NCBI RefSeq assembly: GCF_020103695.1
Contig: NZ_JAHXBF010000034.1
Location: 53,113 to 117,112, forward strand
Source of the DNA: Hyalangium versicolor
Lineage (GTDB): Bacteria > Myxococcota > Myxococcia > Myxococcales > Myxococcaceae
DNA: 64,000 bases
Reading direction: 5' to 3'
Shown here: piece after piece, positions 25,167 to 32,928 of the stretch
How positions within the stretch are numbered: position 1 is the first letter of the stretch
Layout: every line of letters starts with the position of its first letter
Made by a program: the position numbers and the translations under genes
The notes under the pieces: model-generated
The model's input: only the letters and a program-made list of their open reading frames with translations
What the model was told of the DNA's origin: nothing
Databases searched by the model: none

Positions 25167-27347
25167 CTATTGGCTCTGGTGCATGCGCCACCCCTTGGGG
25201 TGACGCAGGGTGTACTCGAACGTCGCCACCGTCCGGCCCGAGGCAGGCACGGTGAGCTCCCACTCCAGCGTTCCGTTCACCTTGTCCTGCCGGGCATAGG
25301 GCTCGGTGCGCGTGAGCTTGATTTCGACGTGCTCGTCCTGAGTGAGCGGCCACTGGTCGTGGATGCGCACCGGCAGCGGGACGGCATAGGGGTTGGCCAC
25401 TTCGATGGTGACGCGGTAGGCGGTCTCCTCGGCCTTGCTGAGGAAACCCTTCTCGGACTGGACGAGCGTCACGTTGCGGACCGGCCGCACTGCCCGATCC
25501 ACCCCCAGCGGCAGGGTGAACCGCTCACCGGGCGACACGAGCCCCAGAGACGCCGAGCCGGCGGGATCGGCTCCGACGAAGAGGCTCGCTTCCCCCCCTG
25601 GGAGAACCTGCTTTGACGGGCTCTGGAGCTCGGCGACGACGAAGGCCGCGCGCGTGAGTGCGGGGAACAGCTTGCGCTCCACCTTGACGGGCCAGGTCTC
25701 GGTGAAGAGCGGCACCTGCCGCCCACTCGTACCGCTCTGGACTGTCTCCGCACGAGACGCCGCGAAGGCCAGGTCATATCCCCCCGCGAGGGAAGCCGGC
25801 AGGCGCGGATCCACGATGGGCCGCTGGTACGCCCCAGGGGGAACCAATCCAACGCCGACCGTGACGGTCGAAAGGTCCTCGCCGGAGGAGAAACGAGGCG
25901 ATCCCGCGCTGACATCAGGGGGGCCACCCCCCACGCGGCGAATGAACTTCTGATCCATGTTCAGCCCGGTGGTCGTGGAGCCCACGTCAATAGCGGGGGG
26001 AGCGGCTGCGATCTCGATCATTTCCGTGAACGCCTCTGGCAAGAGTTCCACGGCCACGCGGAGCGAGTGCCCGGAACGCAAGGTCACGTCTGCTCGAACA
26101 AAAGGCTTGAAGCCCTCCCTGTCGAACCGGATGGAGTAGACACCTGGGGGCATCTGCTTGGGAAACTGGTACTGCCCCTGGGAGTCGGTCACCACGACGA
26201 ACTCCTCCGGAGTGCTGGGCGACGTCGCGGTGACCACCACGTCAGCGATGCGCCCTCGCCCGTCGGTACTCGTCACCACTCCAGAGATGGCCCCGAGCGC
26301 CTCCGGAGCTGGCGCTCGCTGGGGCTGAGCAGGTGCGGAGGTAGAGACCGGAAGCGAGGCAGTAGCAGGAGGAGTCCCAATGCGCGCGTAGAGACGCTCC
26401 CGAAGCCGATCTATGTCACTCGACGCCTCCCGAGGCACGGGCGGCACGGGCGGCGGAGGGCGAACGGGCAAGGTGAGCGGCTCGGGAGTGGGGATGAAGC
26501 GCTCGCGCTGACCGATCTTCCAGGTAGCGATCCTGGGCAGCGTGGTGACGGTAGCGGGGATGGCGGTGCTGAGCGTCATCTCCGTGTCCTTCCAATCCTC
26601 GCCCGTCTCCTGGCTCACGAGGCCGAAAAAGGACACCTTCACCTGGTTGGATGCGGGGAGCAGCTGCAGCTCGTAGTACGGATACCAGCGCGCGTTCGCG
26701 GTGAGGTACGCGAGCGTGAGCTTCACGGGTCCGTTGCCAGAGAGCGTGGGGGCCACTTCCAGCCCGGGACCTCGCGGTGTGGCGCCCAGCTCCCTGGCTG
26801 CCTGGAGCCGCAGCTCTCGCTCCCGGCTGAGCTCCTCCGACCGGAGGTTCAGCGCGCGCAGGCGCTCCTGGAGCTTGCTGGTGCTCTCCAGTACGAAGGT
26901 GGTGGCGGCACCCCAGCCAGAGGGATCGAGTCGGGGCGGTGGCGCACCGCCCTCCTGGCTCTCAGAAGGCACACCGGGCTGCAGTCCTCCCAACGCTGCG
27001 ATCTGGGCACTGCACACCTCGCGCTCGGCCCGGTTGCGTTCGAGCTGAGCGTCAAGCGTGTCCAGCGCATCGAGCTCCTTCCGGGCCTCAGCCGGGACAA
27101 AGGCATCCTCGCTCACGGATCGCAGGTCCACGCGTGTCACCTCGGCTCCCTGGGCCTCGACACGAATCGAAGCAGGGTCCACTCCTCCACGCAGCAGCGG
27201 GAGCGCCACACGCTGCGTTCCAGAGAGAGTCAGGTGCGCGGTGCGCTCCACACGAACCCGGTCGCTGTAGACAGTCACGGAAGTGATGGGCGCATCCACC
27301 GCGCCGGTGACGAGCATCCCAATGCCAAGGAGTCCAAGCAGCATCAT
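25167..27347 (-). CDS. DUF4139 (MuiA-like) protein with inserted Oar-type carrier domain
   Basis: A 726-residue exported protein. Residues 20-300 match the N-terminal half of DUF4140/DUF4139 mucoidy-inhibitor-like proteins (ITSVTVYSDRVRVERTAHL; TLAYLTANARWYPYYEL), with a coiled coil at about 85-190; residues 500-720 match the C-terminal DUF4139 half (FTETWPVKVERKLFP; GFLSKAEETAYRVTIEVANP). Between them, after a Pro-rich linker, residues 350-475 are a carboxypeptidase-regulatory-like fold (GAISGVVTSTDGRGRIADVV, GVYSIRFDREGFKPFV) running into the start of an Oar-type TonB plug (IDVGSTTTGLNMDQKFIRRV). The insertion is unusual for the family. The role is unknown; a surface anchoring or adhesion function is possible. 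Confidence 0.8.
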   Translation of the reverse strand: MMLLGLLGIGMLVTGAVDAPITSVTVYSDRVRVERTAHLTLSGTQRVALPLLRGGVDPASIRVEAQGAEVTRVDLRSVSEDAFVPAEARKELDALDTLDAQLERNRAEREVCSAQIAALGGLQPGVPSESQEGGAPPPRLDPSGWGAATTFVLESTSKLQERLRALNLRSEELSRERELRLQAARELGATPRGPGLEVAPTLSGNGPVKLTLAYLTANARWYPYYELQLLPASNQVKVSFFGLVSQETGEDWKDTEMTLSTAIPATVTTLPRIATWKIGQRERFIPTPEPLTLPVRPPPPVPPVPREASSDIDRLRERLYARIGTPPATASLPVSTSAPAQPQRAPAPEALGAISGVVTSTDGRGRIADVVVTATSPSTPEEFVVVTDSQGQYQFPKQMPPGVYSIRFDREGFKPFVRADVTLRSGHSLRVAVELLPEAFTEMIEIAAAPPAIDVGSTTTGLNMDQKFIRRVGGGPPDVSAGSPRFSSGEDLSTVTVGVGLVPPGAYQRPIVDPRLPASLAGGYDLAFAASRAETVQSGTSGRQVPLFTETWPVKVERKLFPALTRAAFVVAELQSPSKQVLPGGEASLFVGADPAGSASLGLVSPGERFTLPLGVDRAVRPVRNVTLVQSEKGFLSKAEETAYRVTIEVANPYAVPLPVRIHDQWPLTQDEHVEIKLTRTEPYARQDKVNGTLEWELTVPASGRTVATFEYTLRHPKGWRMHQSQ

Positions 27348-27780
27348 GCGACGATGCTGGCAGCTCCGCCGGGCGTGTCACATAACACTTGCGGAATGCA
27401 ATCACTGCTCTCGGGCAAGCGACTGGCCGGAGCGCAAGCCTCGAAGCGCTCCGGCCGTCCCACTCACGAGCCGAGCCATTGGAGTTGCGCGTGGCGCGTA
27501 CCGCGAAGTGGCTGTTGTTGATGATGACAAAGTCCCCCGCGTCGTTCCCCGGATCATTGGGGAACCATCGGCAGGGCTCAGCGAGATGGCCAGATTCTGC
27601 GTCACAATGGAAGCCAGCGTGTCCTGCACATAGACGGTGTGCTCCCCCACTCCTCCCGCAGCCAGGGAGCGGAGCCCACGCTTACCCTTCCGAGGCGTGG
27701 GTTCCACTCGGTGTGCACCACCCTACTTTCCCTCTGAGAGGCTCGGTTTGACGGAGCGCGTCTCAGACAGGGAGAGCACC
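27348..27780. other. 433-bp gap with possible decayed coding remnant
   Basis: No intact gene is visible. On the minus strand, 27402-27707 reads VYVQDTLASIVTQNLAISLS, and after a one-base shift near 27560 the neighbouring frame continues as GDFVIINNSHFAVRATRNS. The two together look like one former secreted-protein fragment broken by a frameshift, but no family was recognised. The plus strand downstream holds the promoter of the DUF4136 lipoprotein gene. Confidence 0.25.
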
Positions 27781-28392
27781 ATGCACAGGAAGCAAGGGTT
27801 TACTCCATATAGGGCGAGCAGGCGGTGGAGCTGCCTGACTGCCCTCCTGGCGGGACTGGCATTGGGTCTGGGGGCATGTGCCTCGGGACCGGCCGTGCGC
27901 ACGGATTACGAGGCCACTGCCGACTTCTCTTCTTTCCACACTTTCACGATCCGCCCCGGCCGGCTCGTCAGCGAGGCATCCGTGTCGGACCCTGCCGCTC
28001 AGTCCACGGCGCGGCAACGCATCGAAGATGCGATCCGCCACGAGCTGACGGCCAAGGGCCTCACCGAAGTCGAGGACTCTCCGGATCTCTACGTCACTTA
28101 TGTGGCCGGAGCCCGCACGCGGCAGGAGTGGGAGAACCTGGGGCCCTCGATGTACTCGGATTATGGCTTCCTCTGGGGCCCCTCCATGTGGGCGCCGGGC
28201 TATGACGACTGGTGGATCGAGCGCGATGTCACCCAAGGCTCTCTGGTGATCGATCTCATCGATGCGAAGACCCGCAAGGCCGTCTGGCGCACCTTCGCCG
28301 AGGAGGACATCCAGCGGCCCGTGTCCGAGAAGACGGTCCAGACCGCCGTGGGGAAGGCGTTGGAAGACTACCCGCCCAAGGCGCGGCAGTAG
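27781..28392 (+). CDS. DUF4136 lipoprotein
   Basis: A 203-residue lipoprotein with lipobox LGAC around residue 33 and a DUF4136 domain: TDYEATADFSSFHTFTI at the start of the mature protein, ARQRIEDAIRHELTAKGL, and a closing GSLVIDLIDAKTRKAVWRT. DUF4136 proteins sit in the outer membrane or periplasm; their role is not established. ATG 27781 has GGGAGAG seven bases upstream; the longer frame from 27637 is rejected. Gene order gives no strong clue; the next gene, also a lipoprotein, starts 136 bp downstream after an AT-rich leader. Confidence 0.85.
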   Translation: MHRKQGFTPYRASRRWSCLTALLAGLALGLGACASGPAVRTDYEATADFSSFHTFTIRPGRLVSEASVSDPAAQSTARQRIEDAIRHELTAKGLTEVEDSPDLYVTYVAGARTRQEWENLGPSMYSDYGFLWGPSMWAPGYDDWWIERDVTQGSLVIDLIDAKTRKAVWRTFAEEDIQRPVSEKTVQTAVGKALEDYPPKARQ

Positions 28393-28527
28393 CCAGACTC
28401 TCCTCGACCAGGAGCTGTGCTCGACGCCTCCGGGCGTCCCTCGAGTGCTCACAAAACCAGAAAAAGCTTCGAATCAGAATAAATTTGACTAAATAGAAAG
28501 GAGGCCGTTGAACAAGGGAGCAAGACC

Positions 28528-30363
28528 GTGGGCAATCTTCGACGCTGTGAATCGCGCTGGCTCGTACACCGGCAGCTGACCCTCGCGGGGATGGCTGTCG
28601 CGCTCGTCGCATGCGGAGTGGACACGAAGGAAGCGGAGGAACGCTTCGGTGCGGCGCGGCAGGCCCTCGTGACGTTGAGCGCGTCTGATGACTCCTATGC
28701 CCACGAGAGCAATCCCTCCTCCAATTACGGAGCGGCCACTTCGCTGTATCTCAAGACCGACGCGGGCGCGGCCCGGTACGCCTACTTGAAGTTCAACTTG
28801 AGCGGGGTCTCCGGCGTGACCAGCGCCAGGCTGAAGGTCTACGGCAGCGCGTCGTCCACCACGACGCTGTCCGCCTACCAGACCACGGATTCCTGGACGG
28901 AGCTGGCACTGAACTGGACGAACAAGCCTGCGGTGGGAGGCGTGGTGGGAAGCGTGCCGATCGGCACGACCGCGAAGTACAACGAGATCGACGTAACGTC
29001 CTACGTGAGCACCGAGGCGAGCGGTGACGGCACGGTCTCGTTCGTGCTGCAGGAGAGCGTCGGGAAATACACCACGTTGAACAGCAGCGAGAATGCTTCG
29101 AACCCTCCTCAGTTGGAGATCACGGCCAGCGGAACAGGAGGAGGAGACACCCAGGCCCCCACAGCGCCCGCGAACGTCACGGCCAGCGCGGCATCCAGCA
29201 GCCAGATCAACCTGAGTTGGAGTGCGGCGACCGACAACGTCGGTGTGACGGGCTATGACCTCTACCGGGACGGCACCTTCCTGAAGAGCGTCAGCGGCAC
29301 CTCCACGAGCGATTCAGGCCTGGCTGCTGCGACGACCTACAGCTATTCCGTGAGAGCCAGGGACGCGGCGGGCAATGTCTCTAGCCCCAGCAACACAGTC
29401 AGCGCCACCACCTCGAGCGGAGGCACGGCCTCCTGCTCGAACGCCCTGAGCACGACGGCGGCCATCCAGAGCGCCATGCAGAACGCCGCTCCGGGAGCGA
29501 CCCTCCTCATCGCGCCGGGCACATATACCGGCAGCAAGTCCACCGGCGGAGATCCCGGAGGGCAGGGCCTGTTCTACTCCGGCAAGAGCGGCACGGCCTC
29601 CAGCCCCATCGTCCTGAAGAGCTGCGACCCGAGCAATCCGGCCACCCTGCGCGGGAGCGCGGTCAATGACGGCTCCTACGGCATTCACCTTACCGGGGAC
29701 TACTGGCAGATCCGGGACCTGATCATCACCCAGGCGCAGAAAGGGATCATGATCGACAATGGCAACCACAACGTGCTGAGCAACCTCGAGGTTCACCTCA
29801 TCGGCGATGAGGGCGTCCACTTCCGTGACGGCAGCTCCTACAACACGCTGGAACATTCTCGGATCTACGACACGGGCAACTATCAGGCGGCCTACGGTGA
29901 AGGAGCCTACGTCGGCTCGGATGCCAGCGCTTCCTACGAGCATGTCGTCATCGGCAATGTCATCCGATACACGAACTTCGACGGCGACATCACGGCGGAG
30001 CATATCGATATCAAAGAGGGCGCCGACGGAACGCTGGTGGAGTACTGCACCTTCAACGGCACGGGCATCTCTGGAGAGAACAGCGCCGACAGCTTCGTGG
30101 ACGTCAAGGGCGTCAACACCGTCATCCGGTACAACGAGGGCTACCGGAACGGCAACGCCCTCGTGCTGGACGCCTTCCAGGTCCGCACGCATGGCAGCGG
30201 TTATGCGACCGGCGTCAACAACAGCTTCTCGCACAACACCGTGAATCTGGATGGCTCAGCGGGATACGTGGTGTACGCGACGAGCGCTGCGCAAGGGACG
30301 ACGGCGAGCGACGACGTCCGGATCGGCGGCGGGAACCTCTACAACAGCAACGTCAATAAGTAA
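28528..30363 (+). CDS. lipoprotein with DNRLRE, FN3 and beta-helix domains
   Basis: A 611-residue lipoprotein (lipobox VALVAC near residue 29). Residues 50-200 match a DNRLRE-type carbohydrate-binding module (DDSYAHESNPSSNYGAATSL; YAYLKFNLSGVSGVTSARLK). Residues 210-295 are a fibronectin type III domain (APTAPANVTASAASSSQINL; YDLYRDGTFLKSV). From 300 a right-handed parallel beta-helix begins, with pectate-lyase-like repeats (HNVLSNLEVHLIGDEGVHFR; VVIGNVIRYTNFDGD). The design is that of a surface polysaccharide lyase or glycan-binding protein; substrate unknown. GTG 28528 has GGGAG seven bases upstream. The 60-base leader is AT-rich compared with its surroundings. Confidence 0.85.
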   Translation: MGNLRRCESRWLVHRQLTLAGMAVALVACGVDTKEAEERFGAARQALVTLSASDDSYAHESNPSSNYGAATSLYLKTDAGAARYAYLKFNLSGVSGVTSARLKVYGSASSTTTLSAYQTTDSWTELALNWTNKPAVGGVVGSVPIGTTAKYNEIDVTSYVSTEASGDGTVSFVLQESVGKYTTLNSSENASNPPQLEITASGTGGGDTQAPTAPANVTASAASSSQINLSWSAATDNVGVTGYDLYRDGTFLKSVSGTSTSDSGLAAATTYSYSVRARDAAGNVSSPSNTVSATTSSGGTASCSNALSTTAAIQSAMQNAAPGATLLIAPGTYTGSKSTGGDPGGQGLFYSGKSGTASSPIVLKSCDPSNPATLRGSAVNDGSYGIHLTGDYWQIRDLIITQAQKGIMIDNGNHNVLSNLEVHLIGDEGVHFRDGSSYNTLEHSRIYDTGNYQAAYGEGAYVGSDASASYEHVVIGNVIRYTNFDGDITAEHIDIKEGADGTLVEYCTFNGTGISGENSADSFVDVKGVNTVIRYNEGYRNGNALVLDAFQVRTHGSGYATGVNNSFSHNTVNLDGSAGYVVYATSAAQGTTASDDVRIGGGNLYNSNVNK

Positions 30364-30398
30364 GATCCGCTGGAGAGCATGGCCTCATGCCCACCGAG

Positions 30399-30426
30399 AC
30401 CGCAGGCACGTCCCATCGCCTGCGGT
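30399..30426 (+). terminator. hairpin after the beta-helix gene
   Basis: ACCGCAGGC (30399-30407) pairs perfectly with GCCTGCGGT (30418-30426), a 9-bp stem with a 10-nt loop, 36 bp after the stop codon and 57 bp before the next start. No T-run follows. Likely a terminator separating two same-strand genes. Confidence 0.45.
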
Positions 30427-30482
30427 GCGGGGCCCCACCGCTTCTGGTAGAATCCGGATTCCTCAATGCATGAGGGGTCTCG

Positions 30483-32627
30483 ATGGTCACGCTCGCCCGC
30501 AAGCCGCGTCTCCCCTCCGCGCAGGTGGCTGCCCCGAAATCCTCGCCGCCGCAGCCTGCCAACGAGCATCGTGTCGGTACGTCGTGGGGCCCAGGCGTCG
30601 AGCGCCCTGCCGCTCTCGACTCCCATTTCGACTTTACTCGGTTACCGGTCCTCCCCCAGCTCCTCCAACGCAAGGAACTCCAGCACGCATCGGGGGATCT
30701 GCTCGAGCGCGAAGCAGACGAAGTCTCAGACAAGGTGATGCGCATGGCCGAACCTGGGCCCATCGGCTCGGCCAACACCCACGCAGCACTGGATACGAAG
30801 GCTGCCGTGCATGTTGCCGAGCGCGGCGGAGAGCCGCTCCCCGAGGCGGTGCGCGCATATTTCGAGCCGCGCTTCGGACGAGACTTCAGCCAGGTCCGAG
30901 TGCATTCCGATAGTGAGGCAGCGGTCGCAGCGAGCACCGTGCAGGCACGCGCGTATACCCTCGGGAACACCATCGTCTTTGGCAGAGGCCAATACGCGCC
31001 CAACACGACAGCAGGGAAGCGGCTCCTTTCGCACGAACTCACGCACGTCGTGCAACAATCGCCCTCGGCGGCACGCTCCGGGCTGACGCCAGTCCCCTCT
31101 CAGCTCGTGCAACGAGACGTTGACCCCACGGCCAAGGCCCATTACCCGACCGTGGAGGAACGCACCGGCATCCTGGACAAGCTCAATCCCGTGCAGTCGT
31201 CAGTGCCGCCAGGAAAACAGCCTCCCGCTGTCGACGATCCTGACGGCTTCGTTCAAGAGATGGCGGCCGCGTTGGATCCGTATATCGCTCAAGCCGCTTC
31301 AACAGCCCGCTCTCGGGAGAACTCGGGGATTGTCCAGAGCAAGAGCGATGTCCAGAGCGTGGCCGATATCGCCGAGCGGGAGGTTGGAAAGGATTATAGC
31401 CGCTATATGTCTCGCAACCCGCAGAAGGGGCCGACTGCCCGCCTGCGGGACAACCTCCACATCATCCCCACCACGGACTCGCCTGAAACCTTGGTCGCGG
31501 CTCGCGATTGGGTCGAGTCGCGTATGCAGATCAGGGGCGCGAGCATCATGGCCAATCACCATGTCATCTCGGGAACGCGCGCCGATTGCTCGGCTCCGGG
31601 AGAGAGCTCCGCGTGCAGGGATCGGGCGCTGTTCGAGCGAGCGCGCGAGCAGATCGTGTCGAAGCGCGAGCAGGATCTGCGCACCATCATCCTGAACTTT
31701 CCAGCGTACGAACATGACGGCACTGCATTCATCCAGCTGCGTGTCATGCCTCCTCGCAAGGGAGATACCCGGGAAGACGCGCTCGCCGCGGCCCGATGGG
31801 ATGTGCTGAAATCGACGATCCACGAGATGCTGCACACCGTGACGCACCCTGATTTCCGCAAGGCTGCGGGGCTCGTGGAGCAGACGCGCATTCCCATCGA
31901 AGGGTTCACTGCTTACTTCACGCGTCAGACCTACGAGAGGATCGCCAAGCAGGCGGCGGAGGACGACACGCTGCGCGAGTCCGTCCAGGGCCGGCCCGGC
32001 TGGTACCCCATCAAGGAATATGAGGACAAGACGTACGCATCGCTCGTCACGAGCGTTGAAGAGATCCGCGACAAGTCCAATGAGGAGAGTCTGCGTGTCG
32101 CGTATTTCATGGGGCGAACGGAATATCTCGGGCTCGGGAGCTGGAATGAGCAGGAGGCGAAGCGCCGCGAGACCGCACGGTACCCTGCGAACCAGCTCGG
32201 CCTTGGGTTGTTCGTCACCCACAAGGGCCAGGGCTACTTCTCGCTTCGTTATGGCCGCATCCTGGCGGGGCGGGGCGGTGCCCACCAGTTCGAGCTGGGG
32301 ACCGAACTGGGCATCACGACGCCCAAGGAGATCGAGGGCCGCGAGGTCGAAACACGGCTTGGGTTCACCACGACAGGGGGCTATCAATTCCAGACGCCGA
32401 GTTTCTACGTTCAACCCAGCTTGGGGCTCGGTGTCAGCGGTGCGCTCGGCAATTCGTTCGGGGACTCGTTCCGTCTCGATGCCGTGCCCGGCTTTGCGCT
32501 GGGCGGGAGAATCCGCATCTTCCGGATCGGCGCGGATGCCCGGCTGCTCGTTCCGTTGGCCGCAGGCTCAGAGGCTCAGAAGAACGTCAGTCTCCTGGCT
32601 GGCCTTCGGCTCTCCGCGGAGTGGTAG
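30483..32627 (+). CDS. DUF4157 protein with second HExxH metalloprotease domain and barrel-like C-terminus
   Basis: A 714-residue protein without a signal peptide. Residues 70-195 form a DUF4157 domain (LPEAVRAYFEPRFGRDFSQV, RVHSDSEAA, AYTLGNTIVF) with HELTH at 184-188. Residues 220-500 hold a separate region with a second zinc-type motif HEMLH at 447-451 and a possible third ligand E473 in PIEGFTAYF. Residues 540-714 consist of alternating beta-strands (YFSLRYGRILAGRGGAHQFE; SFYVQPSLGLGVSGALG) ending in W, like an outer-membrane barrel. DUF4157 proteins are common cargo of contractile injection systems and some self-cleave; the rest would be the payload. No injection-system genes are nearby. 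Confidence 0.8.
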   Translation: MVTLARKPRLPSAQVAAPKSSPPQPANEHRVGTSWGPGVERPAALDSHFDFTRLPVLPQLLQRKELQHASGDLLEREADEVSDKVMRMAEPGPIGSANTHAALDTKAAVHVAERGGEPLPEAVRAYFEPRFGRDFSQVRVHSDSEAAVAASTVQARAYTLGNTIVFGRGQYAPNTTAGKRLLSHELTHVVQQSPSAARSGLTPVPSQLVQRDVDPTAKAHYPTVEERTGILDKLNPVQSSVPPGKQPPAVDDPDGFVQEMAAALDPYIAQAASTARSRENSGIVQSKSDVQSVADIAEREVGKDYSRYMSRNPQKGPTARLRDNLHIIPTTDSPETLVAARDWVESRMQIRGASIMANHHVISGTRADCSAPGESSACRDRALFERAREQIVSKREQDLRTIILNFPAYEHDGTAFIQLRVMPPRKGDTREDALAAARWDVLKSTIHEMLHTVTHPDFRKAAGLVEQTRIPIEGFTAYFTRQTYERIAKQAAEDDTLRESVQGRPGWYPIKEYEDKTYASLVTSVEEIRDKSNEESLRVAYFMGRTEYLGLGSWNEQEAKRRETARYPANQLGLGLFVTHKGQGYFSLRYGRILAGRGGAHQFELGTELGITTPKEIEGREVETRLGFTTTGGYQFQTPSFYVQPSLGLGVSGALGNSFGDSFRLDAVPGFALGGRIRIFRIGADARLLVPLAAGSEAQKNVSLLAGLRLSAEW

Positions 32628-32928
32628 GAACGAATGCCTGACCCGCAACCTCAGGGCCCGTAGGTGAACAGGGTGGTTGAGCGGATCCGCTTCTTGACGA
32701 AGAGCACGCCCCCCTCGCCGGAGATGACCATGCGTGACAGGTCCCTTCCATCCGAGGCCGGTGCGTCGAACTCGAAGAGGAAGTCCGCCCGGTCCGCGGA
32801 GCGCGGGCAGCTTCAGTACGCATGGAGCCAAAGATAGCACGCCACACTGGGAGTGAAGTCCGCCAGCTTACCATCGAGACAAGGGGCAGCCTGCCGCATG
32901 CTCGCGGCAGGCCACCGTCTGCTAGGGA
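32628..32928. other. 301-bp gap, mostly gene remnant
   Basis: No intact gene. The segment 32651-32812 on the minus strand is a decayed coding remnant (separate entry). The remainder, including TACTTATTAGT-poor spacer up to 32928, shows no open frame with a ribosome site and no strong hairpin. Confidence 0.4.
32651..32812 (-). pseudogene. 3' remnant of an unidentified gene
   Basis: The minus-strand frame reads from just after an in-frame TGA (32813-32815) to a TGA at 32651-32653. Its 53 residues look protein-like (DRADFLFEFDAPASDGRD, then SRMVISGEGGVLFVKK, ending FTYGP) and contain no start codon with a ribosome site. It is best read as the C-terminal end of a gene whose 5' part is lost. No family was recognised. 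Confidence 0.4.

Noticed and set aside
30483..32627. Whole contractile injection-system locus
   Set aside because: Only a DUF4157 protein is present; no sheath, tube, baseplate or AAA gene lies in the window.
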